Positions 1-7,779 of a DNA stretch of 64,000 nucleotides are shown piece by piece (the stretch's first letter is position 1; every line of letters begins with the position of its first letter). The notes below the pieces were generated by a model. That model did no database searches. It saw only the letters and a list, made by a program, of their open reading frames with translations, and was not told where the DNA came from. Source of the stretch: WHSW01 sp963781265 (lineage in GTDB: Bacteria; Actinomycetota; Thermoleophilia; Solirubrobacterales; 70-9); contig CAWAFH010000003.1 in the NCBI GenBank assembly GCA_963781265.1, forward strand, positions 186,001-250,000. Direction: 5' to 3'. The translations under genes were made by a program, and so were the position numbers.

Positions 1-555
1 GCGCGCTTCGTCGCCGAGGCGAGCGCCGCGCCCGGGTCGGTGGTCCTGAGCTCGATGGAGGGAACCCGGCCGCTGTTGGTCGAGGTCCAGGCGCTGGTCG
101 CGCCGACCGAGATCGTGCCGCCGCGCCGGGTCGCGAACGGGATCGACCGCAACCGGCTCGCGATGGTGATCGCGGTGCTCGCCCGCCACGGCGGCCCGTC
201 GCTCGCCGGCGCCGACGTGTTCGTCAACGTCGCGGGCGGGGTCAGGATCGACGAGCCCGGAGCCGATCTCGCGGTCGCGCTCGCCCTCGTCTCCGCGCAG
301 CGCGGCGAGGCGCTCGCCGACGCCGACGGCCGGCCGCTCGCCTGCTTCGGCGAGGTGGGGCTGACCGGCGAGCTGCGACCCGTCGGCCACGCCGACCGGC
401 GCGCCGCCGAGGCCGTCAAGTTCGGGCTGCGCCCGGTGCTCGCGCCGAGCGCTCCCGAGACCCCCGCCGGGGTGCGCGCGGTCTCGACCCTGCGCGAGGC
501 GATCCGCGCCGCGCTCGAGCGGCGAACGACGAGCGGCGAACGACGAGCCGCATAG
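1..555 (+). CDS. radA: DNA repair protein RadA/Sms, C-terminal part (5' end outside window)
   Basis: Reading from base 1 in frame gives the C-terminal Lon-like domain of RadA: EGTRPLLVEVQALV near the window edge, then NRLAMVIAVLARHGG, DVFVNVAGG and FGEVGLTGELRPV. RadA is a RecA-like ATPase that drives branch migration in recombinational repair; its ATPase core and zinc finger would lie upstream of the window. An ATG at 55 is internal to the conserved domain, so the gene is truncated only by the window. It precedes disA on the same strand, the order seen in Bacillus. The last codons repeat a short unit encoding RRTTSGERR, which looks like a low-complexity tail. Confidence 0.95.
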   Translation, partial: ARFVAEASAAPGSVVLSSMEGTRPLLVEVQALVAPTEIVPPRRVANGIDRNRLAMVIAVLARHGGPSLAGADVFVNVAGGVRIDEPGADLAVALALVSAQRGEALADADGRPLACFGEVGLTGELRPVGHADRRAAEAVKFGLRPVLAPSAPETPAGVRAVSTLREAIRAALERRTTSGERRAA

Positions 556-613
556 CGGCCGACTTGACAAGCGCCATTCCTAGCTCTCCACACGGAATTG
601 GGGTGGAGGCGTG

Positions 614-667
614 ATGAGCAGGCCTTTTGCCATCATGGACAGGTGCAGCACCCAGGGGACGAGCTGA
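614..667 (+). CDS. possible 17-codon leader ORF overlapping the disA start region
   Basis: An ATG at 614 follows a good Shine-Dalgarno (GGAGG at 605-609) and opens a 17-residue ORF, MSRPFAIMDRCSTQGTS, ending at TGA 665-667 in a different frame from disA. The disA frame itself has no well-placed ribosome site here. Either this is a true leader peptide coupled to disA, or it is the real disA N-terminus separated from the body by a one-base error. Peptide function is unknown. Confidence 0.3.
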   Translation: MSRPFAIMDRCSTQGTS

Positions 668-1746
668 ACGAGCTGGAGGCTAGGCAGGATCCCCGGCTCT
701 TGCGGGCTCTGGACATGGTCTCCCCGGGCACTCCGCTGCGCGAGGGGATCGACAACATCATCCACGCGCGCACCGGCGGGCTGATCGTCGTCGCCGATGC
801 CGACGACGTCTCCTACCTGTTCTCCGGCGGCCTGCGGCTCGATGTCGACTACACCCCCGGGCTGCTCTACCAGGTCGCGAAGATGGACGGCGCGATCGTG
901 CTGCCGCCATCGGCCGAGAAGATCCTGTGGGCGAACGTGCAGCTGATGCCCGATCCGACGATCCTCTCGATGGAGACCGGGACGCGCCACCGCACGGCGG
1001 AGCGCGTCTCGAAGCAGACCAAGGCGCTGGTGATCGCGATCTCGCAGCGCCGCGACGTGGTCTCGCTCTACGTCGAGGGGATGAAGTACATCCTCGAGGA
1101 CATCCCGACCGTGCTCTCGAAGGCGAACCAGGGGCTCGCGACGCTCGAGAAGTACCGCGCCCGGCTCGATCAGATCGCCGGCCGGCTGACCGCGCTCGAG
1201 TTCGTCGGCGGGGTCGTCCTGCACGACGTGCTCTCGATGCTCCAGCGGGCCGAGCTGGTCACCCGAATGGCCACCGAGGTCGAGCGGTACATCATCGAGC
1301 TCGGGTCCGAGGGACGGCTGATCGAGATGCAGCTCGAGGACCTGGTCGTCGGCGTGATGGCCGAGCGCGCCGCGCTGGTCCGCGATTACACGGCGACCGA
1401 CTCCGAGCCCGAGATCGAGCGGGTCCTCTCGGACCTCGCCGAGCTCGACCACACGGAACTGCTCGACTTCGGGCGCCTCGCCGAGCTGGTCGGCTACGAC
1501 CGCAAGACGAACACGCTCGACTTCCACGTCACCCCGCGCGGCTATCGCGCCTTGCTCGGAGTGCCGCGGCTGCCGCGGCTGGTGGCGCAGAAGGTGGTCA
1601 ACCACTTCGGCGACCTGGAGTCCCTGCTGGCGGCTTCGGAGGCGGAGCTGGAGGCGGTCGAGGGGGTGGGGGACACCCGCGCGAAGGAGATTCGCGAGGG
1701 GATTCGCAGGCTTCAGGAGGTCGACATCGTCGACCGTTACAGGTGA
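643..1746 (+). CDS. disA: DisA, DNA integrity scanning diadenylate cyclase
   Basis: DisA makes the second messenger c-di-AMP from two ATP and scans DNA for branched structures. Counting from GTG 643 (367 aa; family about 357), the DAC domain shows the DGA motif (about residues 82-84) and the GTRHRTAER motif (about 113-121). A long helical spine follows, and the C-terminal helix-hairpin-helix reads VEGVGDTRAKEIREGI. The start is uncertain: TTG 598 and CTG 664 are also in frame, none has a strong Shine-Dalgarno, and a leader ORF with a good one overlaps. The gene follows radA and touches carD (GTGA overlap with the most upstream carD start). Confidence 0.93.
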   Translation: MQHPGDELNELEARQDPRLLRALDMVSPGTPLREGIDNIIHARTGGLIVVADADDVSYLFSGGLRLDVDYTPGLLYQVAKMDGAIVLPPSAEKILWANVQLMPDPTILSMETGTRHRTAERVSKQTKALVIAISQRRDVVSLYVEGMKYILEDIPTVLSKANQGLATLEKYRARLDQIAGRLTALEFVGGVVLHDVLSMLQRAELVTRMATEVERYIIELGSEGRLIEMQLEDLVVGVMAERAALVRDYTATDSEPEIERVLSDLAELDHTELLDFGRLAELVGYDRKTNTLDFHVTPRGYRALLGVPRLPRLVAQKVVNHFGDLESLLAASEAELEAVEGVGDTRAKEIREGIRRLQEVDIVDRYR

Positions 1747-2360
1747 ACCAGACGGCCGCGCGAGCGGCCGTCTCTATTGAGGAGGCGGACATCACAGAGA
1801 CAGCAGTGGAGGAGGCAGGCCTCGAGGACCTCGAGGACATGGGGCCGCAGGAGTGCGAGTTCCAAGTCGGAGACAACGTCGTCTACCCGCATCACGGAGC
1901 GGGGGTTGTCCTCAAGCGCGAGTCGCGCGACATGATGGGCGAGTCGAAGGACTACCTGACCATCAAGATCCTGCACAACGACATGACCGTGATGGTCCCG
2001 TGTGAGAACGCCCACCGGGCGGGCTTGCGACGGGTGATCGACGAGGACGCGGTTCGGCGCGTGATCGACGTGCTCACCGGCGAGGTGTCGGACATGCCGA
2101 AGAACTGGAACCGCCGGTTCAAGTACAACCGCGAGAAGATCAAGACCGGTGACGTCTACGAGCTCGCCGAGGTTGTCCGCAACCTCGCGATTCGCGAGCA
2201 CGAGAAGGGCCTCTCGACCGGCGAGAAGCAGATGTACACCCGGGCGAAGAAGATCCTCGCCTCGGAGTTCATGTACGCCCTCGACAAGGACGAGGACGGA
2301 GCGGAGGAGTACATCGACGGGTTGCTGGAGGAGCGCTTCGGCGCCACAGCGACCGCCTAG
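1743..2360 (+). CDS. carD: CarD family transcription regulator
   Basis: CarD binds the RNA polymerase beta subunit and stabilises open complexes at promoters. The core begins FQVGDNVVYPHHGAGVV (RNAP-interacting Tudor-like domain) and continues to an all-helical DNA-binding C-terminus with YTRAKKILASEFMYALD. It carries an acidic N-terminal extension of up to about 37 residues. GTG 1743 overlaps the disA stop but has no ribosome site and would translate through the hairpin at 1751-1772. ATC 1791 has an excellent GAGGAGG at 1779-1785, and GTG 1806 or ATG 1842 are other options. Family identity is secure, the start is not. Confidence 0.92.
   Translation: MNQTAARAAVSIEEADITETAVEEAGLEDLEDMGPQECEFQVGDNVVYPHHGAGVVLKRESRDMMGESKDYLTIKILHNDMTVMVPCENAHRAGLRRVIDEDAVRRVIDVLTGEVSDMPKNWNRRFKYNREKIKTGDVYELAEVVRNLAIREHEKGLSTGEKQMYTRAKKILASEFMYALDKDEDGAEEYIDGLLEERFGATATA
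1751..1772 (+). terminator. perfect hairpin just after the disA stop
   Basis: GACGGCCGC and GCGGCCGTC form a 9-bp perfect stem closed by a GCGA (GNRA-type) tetraloop, followed by TCTATT. It begins 5 nt after the disA stop and looks like an intrinsic terminator with a weak U tract. If carD starts at GTG 1743 the hairpin lies inside carD; if carD starts at 1791 or 1806 it is a true intergenic terminator or processing site. Confidence 0.5.
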
Positions 2361-2385
2361 CGGCGGCTCACACCACGCCGCCGCG

Positions 2386-3081
2386 ATCATCGCGGCCGCC
2401 GGCTCCGGAGAGAGGCTCGGAGCCGGCGGCCCGAAGTCGCTGGTCGAGCTCGCCGGCAGGCCGCTGGTCGCCTGGTCGCTCGAGGCGATGCGGGCGGCCG
2501 AGTCGGTCACCGTGGTGGTGATCGCGGCGCCGCCCGATCACGAGCCGGAGCTCGAGCGGATCGCCGGCGCGATCGCAGGGCGCCCCGACGAGGCCGGCGG
2601 CTTTCACCCGATCGTGATCACCGGCGGCGAGACGCGCGCGGAATCCATCGGCCTGGCGCTCGCCGAGGTCCCTGCGCAGGCGCCGGCAGTCGTCGTCCAC
2701 GACGCGGCCCGGCCGCTGGCGACGGCGGCGCTGGTCGACTCGCTGGTCGAGCGCCTCGCTGCGAATCCGAGCGCGGCGGGCGCGATCGCCGCCGCGCCGG
2801 TGACCGACACGCTGAAGCGCGTCGGCGAGGCGGGCGCGATCGCCGCCACCGAGCCGCGCGAGGGATTGTGGGCGGCGCAGACGCCGCAGGTTTTCGACGC
2901 CGAGACCCTGCGGCGCGCCCACGACGGCGATCCGAGCGAGGTCCTGGCGGCGACCGACGACGCGCAGCTGCTCGAGCGCCTGGGCGCCGCGGTGCTGGTC
3001 GAAGCGGTGGCCGAGCCGAACTTCAAGGTGACGACGGCCGCCGACCTGCGCCTCGCGGCGGCGGTGCTCGCCGCGCGCTGA
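2386..3081 (+). CDS. ispD: IspD, 2-C-methyl-D-erythritol 4-phosphate cytidylyltransferase
   Basis: IspD couples CTP to MEP in the non-mevalonate isoprenoid pathway. The nucleotide-binding signature AAAGSGERLGAGGPKSL, the VVHDAARPL segment and the C-terminal EPNFKVTTAADL are all present; about 231 aa matches the family. No ATG, GTG or TTG lies in frame between about 2175 and the conserved core. The reading frame is open from inside carD, and homology needs a start near 2362-2389, where only ATC codons (2386, 2389) occur. Either an ATC start, coupling to the carD stop, or an indel is needed. Its pathway partner ispF lies 2 kb downstream, separated by three genes. Confidence 0.9.
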   Translation: MIAAAGSGERLGAGGPKSLVELAGRPLVAWSLEAMRAAESVTVVVIAAPPDHEPELERIAGAIAGRPDEAGGFHPIVITGGETRAESIGLALAEVPAQAPAVVVHDAARPLATAALVDSLVERLAANPSAAGAIAAAPVTDTLKRVGEAGAIAATEPREGLWAAQTPQVFDAETLRRAHDGDPSEVLAATDDAQLLERLGAAVLVEAVAEPNFKVTTAADLRLAAAVLAAR

Positions 3082-3100
3082 GCGAGGCGCCGGCCGGTCC

Positions 3101-3259
3101 CTACCGCCGGAGCAGCACCCAGAGCAGGGTCGCCGTGAAGGCCAGCTCGCCGTAGGTGAGCGCGTGGCCGAAGTTCGCGGCCCCGAGCGCCGCGGCGATC
3201 GCCGTGGCAGCCGCGAATGCGCCCGCGAGCAGGGCGAGGTCGGTCAGCGTGTGGTTCAT
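3101..3259 (-). CDS. 52-residue membrane protein coupled to DUF389 gene
   Basis: This small ORF starts with an ATG that overlaps the TGA of the DUF389 gene (ATGA), so it is almost certainly co-translated with it. It encodes 52 residues beginning MNHTLTDLALLAG, with two hydrophobic stretches (about 6-27 and 36-50) and a C-terminal RR. I recognise no family. Location and size suggest a subunit or accessory of the DUF389 membrane protein. Confidence 0.6.
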   Translation of the reverse strand: MNHTLTDLALLAGAFAAATAIAAALGAANFGHALTYGELAFTATLLWVLLRR

Positions 3260-4275
3260 TCGGCAGCCGGGGGCGCCTCGAGGGCGGACCCGTCGCGGCG
3301 GCTGCGGCCGATCGGCAGGCCGGCCTTCTCGCGCGCCCCGTCGCTGAGGTGCTTGTGGCGCCGCCGCACGTAGATGGTCCGCTGGATGAACAGGGTCAGC
3401 ACGCCCGCGAGCAGGATCGCGGTCAGGTTGAGGGCGAGCTGGAGCATCGCCCCCCGCCACTCCGCCCACTCTCCGAACGCGGCGGCGAGACCAATGTTGG
3501 CGGCCGCCGGGATCGTGGTGACGGAGACGAGCACCCCGATCAGCGCTCCGGACTTGGCCGAGGTCAGCGAGAGCACGCCGGCGATCCCGGCCACGAAGGC
3601 GACGATGAACGAGAACGCGTCCGGATTCGAGATGAAGTCGGTCAGCGGATGCTCGGAGATCACGAAGCCGTCCGGGGTGAGGCCGGCGGCGCGGACCGCG
3701 AGCGTGAACAGCCATGCCGCGGTGATCCCGACCGGGAAGCCGATCGCCAGCGCCCGGAATGAGCGCCGCGCCATATCGCGGCGTCGCTGGACGAGCGCCA
3801 CGCAGAAGCCGGCGATCGGGCCGAACTCGGGGCCGACGATCATCGCGCCGACGATCAGGATCGGCGAGTCGAGGAGGATCCCGACCGAGGCGATCATGCA
3901 GGCGAGCGCCATGAAGGCCAGGAAGTTCGCGTTGAGCTCGATGTTCTCGGAGGTCCGGGACTCGACCTCCTCCCAGATGACGGCGTCGCCCGGATGCCCG
4001 GCAGCCGCGCGCTCGGCCTCCGCTGCGACGCTGGAGATCGTCGAGTCGATGTGCTCGATCGCGATCGAACCTTCCTTGTCCACATCGAGTTCGCGCAGGT
4101 CGGAGACGATCACGCTGGCGTCCTCGCGGGCGACGTCGCACAGGATCACGTCGCCGGGCGGCTTACGGGCCGCGCGCTCGAGGTAGATCACGTTGCACGC
4201 CGAGGGCGTGCTCTCGAGCAGGTCGAGCACGTGCTCGGCCTGATAGGCCGGGACCACGATCCTCATGTGGACCAT
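3256..4275 (-). CDS. DUF389 (TIGR00341-like) integral membrane protein
   Basis: The 339-aa product has a soluble N-terminal region (about 1-110) and then five or six hydrophobic segments, including the motif NFLAFMALACMIASVGILLDSP and AMIVGPEFGPIAG, which are typical of the DUF389 hydrophobic-domain family. Function of the family is not established. The C-terminus is basic and cytoplasmic-looking. ATG 4275 sits 8 nt from a TACGCT -10 on the reverse strand; ATG 4266 is an alternative. It overlaps a 52-residue membrane ORF downstream and is divergent from the PHP gene across a shared -10. Confidence 0.85.
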   Translation of the reverse strand: MVHMRIVVPAYQAEHVLDLLESTPSACNVIYLERAARKPPGDVILCDVAREDASVIVSDLRELDVDKEGSIAIEHIDSTISSVAAEAERAAAGHPGDAVIWEEVESRTSENIELNANFLAFMALACMIASVGILLDSPILIVGAMIVGPEFGPIAGFCVALVQRRRDMARRSFRALAIGFPVGITAAWLFTLAVRAAGLTPDGFVISEHPLTDFISNPDAFSFIVAFVAGIAGVLSLTSAKSGALIGVLVSVTTIPAAANIGLAAAFGEWAEWRGAMLQLALNLTAILLAGVLTLFIQRTIYVRRRHKHLSDGAREKAGLPIGRSRRDGSALEAPPAAE

Positions 4276-4282
4276 CGCTGGG

Positions 4283-4289
4283 TAGCGTA
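4283..4289. promoter_or_regulatory. bidirectional -10 element TAGCGTA
   Basis: Read forward, TAGCGT ends 7 nt before the PHP gene's GTG 4296. Read in reverse, TACGCT ends 8 nt before the DUF389 ATG 4275. Only 20 bp separate the two starts, so both transcripts would be leaderless or nearly so and would use the same seven bases. Confidence 0.6.
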
Positions 4290-4295
4290 GGCGAC

Positions 4296-5120
4296 GTGCT
4301 CACCGACTACCACGTGCACCTGCGCCCCGACGAGCTCGATGCGACGGCGGACGCCTACTTCACCGAGGCGAACGTCGAGCGCTATCTCGCCGCCGCCCGG
4401 GAGGCGGGGGTGGACGAGCTGGGCGTCTCGGAGCACATCCACCGGTTCGCCGACGCGCTGACGATCTGGGATCACCCGTTCTGGCGCCAGAACGCGGTCG
4501 ACGACCTCGCCGCCTACTGCGAGTTCGTCCGCTCGACCCCGCTCAAGCTCGGGATCGAGATGGACTACGTGCCCGGTCGCGAGGACCGGATCGCCTCGCT
4601 GCTCGACTCGCACGAGTTCGACTACGTCGTCGGCTCCGTCCATTTCATCGGCGACGGCGCGGTCGACGATCCGGACTTCGACGTCTGGGGCCGCGACGGC
4701 GATCCCGACCGGCTGTGGCGGCGCTACTTCGAGATGATCGCGGAGACGGCGCGCAGCGGCCTTTACGACATCCTCGCCCACCCGGACCTCGTCAAGTACT
4801 GGGGCCACGACCGCCCGCGGCCGCGGCTCGACGTGCGCTTTCACTACGAACCGGCGATCGAGGCGATCGCCGAGACCGGCGTCACGGTTGAGGTCTCGAC
4901 CGCGGGTTGGCGCAAGCCGGTCGACGAGCTGTATCCGGCGAGCGCGTTCGCAGAGATGTGCGTGGACGCGGGGGCCGCGTTCGCGCTCTCGTCAGACGCG
5001 CACGTGCCGGAGGACATCGGCTACCAGTACGAGCGCGCGGTCGAGACGATGCGCGACTGGGGCGTGACCGAGATCGCCGTCTTCGAGCGCCGTCAGCGCA
5101 CCATGCAGGAGCTCGGATGA
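4296..5120 (+). CDS. PHP-domain phosphoesterase, histidinol-phosphatase type
   Basis: The 274-aa protein is a PHP metal-dependent phosphoesterase. The first metal motif is DYHVHLRPDE at residues 4-13; later come SEHIHRF, GSVHFIGDGAVDD, ILAHPDLVKYWG and the final metal motif SSDAHVPEDIG. The layout matches the HisK/HisJ histidinol-phosphatase branch, but no his genes lie nearby, so the substrate is open. Its GTG is 7 nt after TAGCGT, with no Shine-Dalgarno, so the mRNA is probably leaderless. It ends with an ATGA overlap into ispF, hence is co-transcribed with it. Confidence 0.85.
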   Translation: MLTDYHVHLRPDELDATADAYFTEANVERYLAAAREAGVDELGVSEHIHRFADALTIWDHPFWRQNAVDDLAAYCEFVRSTPLKLGIEMDYVPGREDRIASLLDSHEFDYVVGSVHFIGDGAVDDPDFDVWGRDGDPDRLWRRYFEMIAETARSGLYDILAHPDLVKYWGHDRPRPRLDVRFHYEPAIEAIAETGVTVEVSTAGWRKPVDELYPASAFAEMCVDAGAAFALSSDAHVPEDIGYQYERAVETMRDWGVTEIAVFERRQRTMQELG

Positions 5121-5578
5121 GGGTCGGGATCGGCTATGACAGCCACCGCTTCGCCGCCGGGCGCAGGTTGATCCTCGGCGGGGTCGAGATCGAGCACGAG
5201 GTCGGGCTCGAGGGCCACTCCGACGCCGATGTGCTGACCCACGCGGTGATCGACGCGGTGCTCGGCGCCGGCGGGCTGGGCGACCTCGGCACGCACTTCC
5301 CGCCCACCGACGAGACCTGGCGTGACGCCGACTCGCTCGACCTGCTGCGCACCGTGGTCGGGATGCTCTCCGGCTCGATCGCCAACGTCGACGCGACGGT
5401 GATCTGCGAGGCGCCCAAGCTCGGCCCGCACCGCGGCGACATGGAGCGCAACCTGGGCGAGGTCCTCGGGGCCCCGGTGAGCGTCAAGGCGTCGACCAAC
5501 GAGCGGATGGGGTTCATCGGCCGCGGTGAGGGGATGGCCTGCATCGCAGTTGCGCTGGTGGACGACCTGGGGCAATAG
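5117..5578 (+). CDS. ispF: IspF, 2-C-methyl-D-erythritol 2,4-cyclodiphosphate synthase
   Basis: IspF cyclises CDP-ME 2-phosphate in the MEP isoprenoid pathway. The 153-aa protein has the expected zinc ligands (D8 and H10 in GYDSHRF, H42 in the helix after GHSDADVLTHAV), the THFPPTD loop and the C-terminal STNERMGFIGRGEG signature. ATG 5117 overlaps the stop of the PHP gene. The usual ispD-ispF adjacency is broken by the DUF389 pair and the PHP gene. Its TAG stop is also the first half of a -10 for the next gene. Confidence 0.96.
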   Translation: MRVGIGYDSHRFAAGRRLILGGVEIEHEVGLEGHSDADVLTHAVIDAVLGAGGLGDLGTHFPPTDETWRDADSLDLLRTVVGMLSGSIANVDATVICEAPKLGPHRGDMERNLGEVLGAPVSVKASTNERMGFIGRGEGMACIAVALVDDLGQ

Positions 5579-5581
5579 GGT
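5576..5581 (+). promoter_or_regulatory. -10 TAGGGT built on the ispF stop codon
   Basis: TAGGGT starts with the TAG stop of ispF and ends 6 nt before ATG 5588 of the acyl-CoA ligase, the spacing expected for a leaderless transcript. Confidence 0.5.
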
Positions 5582-5587
5582 TTGGGC

Positions 5588-7237
5588 ATGGAGATCGCGA
5601 ATCCGCTCTCGCTGGCGCGCAAGGTCAAGCTCGGCTCGCTCGGACCGCTTCTCGACGTCCCGTTCAACCTGAAGGCGCTGACCGAGGCGGGCGTGATCAG
5701 GCCGATGCGCCCCGACAAGCTCGCCCGGGTGTTTCGCGAGATCGCCCGCTGGGGCGCCTCGCCGGCGGCCGGGATCATCGGCGCCTCGATCACGCACCCC
5801 GACGACGTCGGGCTGATCGATGAGCGCGGCGAGCTGACCTTCGCCGAGCTCAACCGGCGCTCGAACGCGCTCGCCCGGGCGCTGTCCGAGCGCGGGGTGA
5901 GCCCCGGCGACGGGATCGCGATCATGGCCCGCAACCATCGCGGCTTCGTCGACGCGACGCTCGCGGTCTCGAAGCTCGGCGCCAGCGGCCTCTACATGAA
6001 CACGGCGTTCTCCGGCCCGCAGCTGCTCGACGTGATGGAGCGCGAGGGCCCGGCGGCGCTGATCTACGACGCCGAGTTCTCGGACCTGCTCGGCGAGGCG
6101 AAGGAGGAGGCGCAGCGATTCATCTCCTGGACCGATGACGACTCCGCCGCCGACGAGACCACCGACCGGCTGATCGAGTCGACCGACGACGCGGCGCTCA
6201 GCCCGCCGGAGGAGTCGAGCCGCTTCGTCATCCTGACCTCGGGGACGACCGGAACGCCGAAGGGCGCCCAGCGCGCCGCGCCCGACACGCTCAGCCCGCT
6301 CGCGGCGATGTTCTCGAGGATCCCGCTGCGCGCCGGCGAGCGCACCGTGATCGCGGCACCGCTCTTTCACTCCTGGGGCTTCGCCCACTTCGTGCTCGGG
6401 CTCTCCCTGAACTCGACCTACGTGCTCCAGCGCAAGTTCGACCCGGAGGCGACCCTGAAGGCGGTCGCCGAGACCGGCGCCACGGCGCTGATCGTGGTCC
6501 CGGTGATGATGCAGCGGATCCTCCAGCTGCCGGAGGAGACGCTGGCCAGGTACGACCTCCCGTCGCTGCGGGTGACCGCGGCGAGCGGCTCGGCGCTTCC
6601 GGGGCCGCTGGCGACCGAGTGGATGGACCACTTCGGCGACAACCTCTACAACCTCTACGGCTCGACCGAGGTCGCCTGGGCGACGATCGCCACCCCGGAG
6701 GATCTGCGGGCCGCCCCCGGGACCGCCGGGCGGACGCCGCGCGGGACGGTGGTGAAGATCGTCGACAACGAGGGCAAGGGCGAGGTCCCCGAGGGCCAGA
6801 CCGGGCGCGTTTTCGTCGGCAACGAGATGGCGTTCGAGGGCTACACCGGCGGCGGCGGCAAGGACGTGTACGAGGGGCTGCTCTCATCCGGGGACGTCGG
6901 CCACTTCGACGAGGAAGGCCGCCTGTTCATCGACGGGCGCGACGACGAGATGATCGTCTCCGGCGGCGAGAACGTGTTCCCCCGCGAGGTGGAGGACCTG
7001 CTCGCCAATCACGATGCGATCAAGGAGGCCGCGGTGATCGGCGTCGACGATGACGAGTTCGGCCAGCGGTTGAAGGCGTTCGTGGTCGTGCGCGAGGGCG
7101 TTGAGCTCGACGAGGCCGCGGTCAAGGGCCACGTGAAGGAGAACCTCGCTCGCTACAAGGTCCCGCGCGAGGTCGAGTTCCTCGATTCGCTGCCGCGAAA
7201 CGCGACGGGCAAAGTGCTCAAGCGCGAGCTCGCCTGA
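5588..7237 (+). CDS. AMP-dependent fatty-acyl-CoA synthetase/ligase
   Basis: The 549-aa protein belongs to the ANL adenylating superfamily. Motifs in order: the P-loop TSGTTGTPKG (about residue 214), the YGSTEVAW (A5) motif, SGDVGHFDEEGRLFIDGRDDEMI (A7/A8), and the catalytic lysine near the end in PRNATGKVLKREL. Length and motifs fit FadD-type long-chain acyl-CoA ligases, which activate fatty acids with ATP and CoA. I prefer ATG 5588 over TTG 5582 because it lies 6 nt after TAGGGT. The reverse-strand neighbours downstream also look lipid-related, but the specific fatty acid cannot be told. Confidence 0.9.
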   Translation: MEIANPLSLARKVKLGSLGPLLDVPFNLKALTEAGVIRPMRPDKLARVFREIARWGASPAAGIIGASITHPDDVGLIDERGELTFAELNRRSNALARALSERGVSPGDGIAIMARNHRGFVDATLAVSKLGASGLYMNTAFSGPQLLDVMEREGPAALIYDAEFSDLLGEAKEEAQRFISWTDDDSAADETTDRLIESTDDAALSPPEESSRFVILTSGTTGTPKGAQRAAPDTLSPLAAMFSRIPLRAGERTVIAAPLFHSWGFAHFVLGLSLNSTYVLQRKFDPEATLKAVAETGATALIVVPVMMQRILQLPEETLARYDLPSLRVTAASGSALPGPLATEWMDHFGDNLYNLYGSTEVAWATIATPEDLRAAPGTAGRTPRGTVVKIVDNEGKGEVPEGQTGRVFVGNEMAFEGYTGGGGKDVYEGLLSSGDVGHFDEEGRLFIDGRDDEMIVSGGENVFPREVEDLLANHDAIKEAAVIGVDDDEFGQRLKAFVVVREGVELDEAAVKGHVKENLARYKVPREVEFLDSLPRNATGKVLKRELA

Positions 7238-7284
7238 GCTGATTCGGCACAGCAGCTGCTCGCCGCGGTGAACCGCAAGGGCGG

Positions 7285-7779
7285 CTAGGCGCTCGCCGCC
7301 TCGCGCTCGGCCTTGCGGGCGGCGGCGTCGCGGCGCAGCTGCTCGTGCTCGACCTGGCGCTTCAACTGCTGCAGCGAGCGCCGCAGGTGCGTGCGGATCG
7401 TCGGCGCCGCCACCCGCTCCGAGATGTAGCCGGCGATCCCGGCGCCGGCGACGCCGTAGGCGAACCGCATCTCGACCCGGGTGCGGCCGCCGTCGGCGCG
7501 CCGCAGCCGCCAGCGGCCGCGCTGGTCGATGCCGGTGACGGACGACCATGCCATGTCGAGTGGCTCGGAGAACTCGACCACCTCCACCAGACCACCCATC
7601 TCGGCCGAGCCGACGCGCATCAGCATCCGGTAGCGGGCGCCGAGCCCGGTCCGCTGGTCGCCCTCGACCTCCCAGCGCGTGATCCCCGACATGAAGTGCA
7701 GGGCGTTGGCGGGCTCGGCGATGTAGTCCCAGATCAGCTTCGGCGACGCCGAGACGACGATCGACTCGCTGAGGCGCAT
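7285..7779 (-). CDS. SRPBCC/START-like domain protein
   Basis: The 164-aa protein starts MRLSESIVVSASPKLIWDYIAEP, the opening typical of SRPBCC (polyketide cyclase/START-like) hydrophobic-ligand-binding folds, and continues with GARYRMLMRVG and a long C-terminal helix rich in R, E and Q. Its ATG overlaps the TGA of the upstream acyltransferase (ATGA), so the two are translationally coupled. A role in binding or presenting a lipid is inferred from fold and context only. Confidence 0.8.
   Translation of the reverse strand: MRLSESIVVSASPKLIWDYIAEPANALHFMSGITRWEVEGDQRTGLGARYRMLMRVGSAEMGGLVEVVEFSEPLDMAWSSVTGIDQRGRWRLRRADGGRTRVEMRFAYGVAGAGIAGYISERVAAPTIRTHLRRSLQQLKRQVEHEQLRRDAAARKAEREAASA

Noticed and set aside
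560..600. TTGACA at 564-569 as the -35 of a disA promoter.
   Set aside because: No acceptable -10 lies 16-19 bp downstream; disA may be co-transcribed with radA.
580..1605. Long antisense and off-frame ORFs such as 580-1605 minus, 927-2360 plus upstream of carD, 19098-21983 minus and 26183-28450 plus.
   Set aside because: They are rich in R, G, A and P with no domain signal and overlap genes with clear motifs; they are GC-driven shadow frames.
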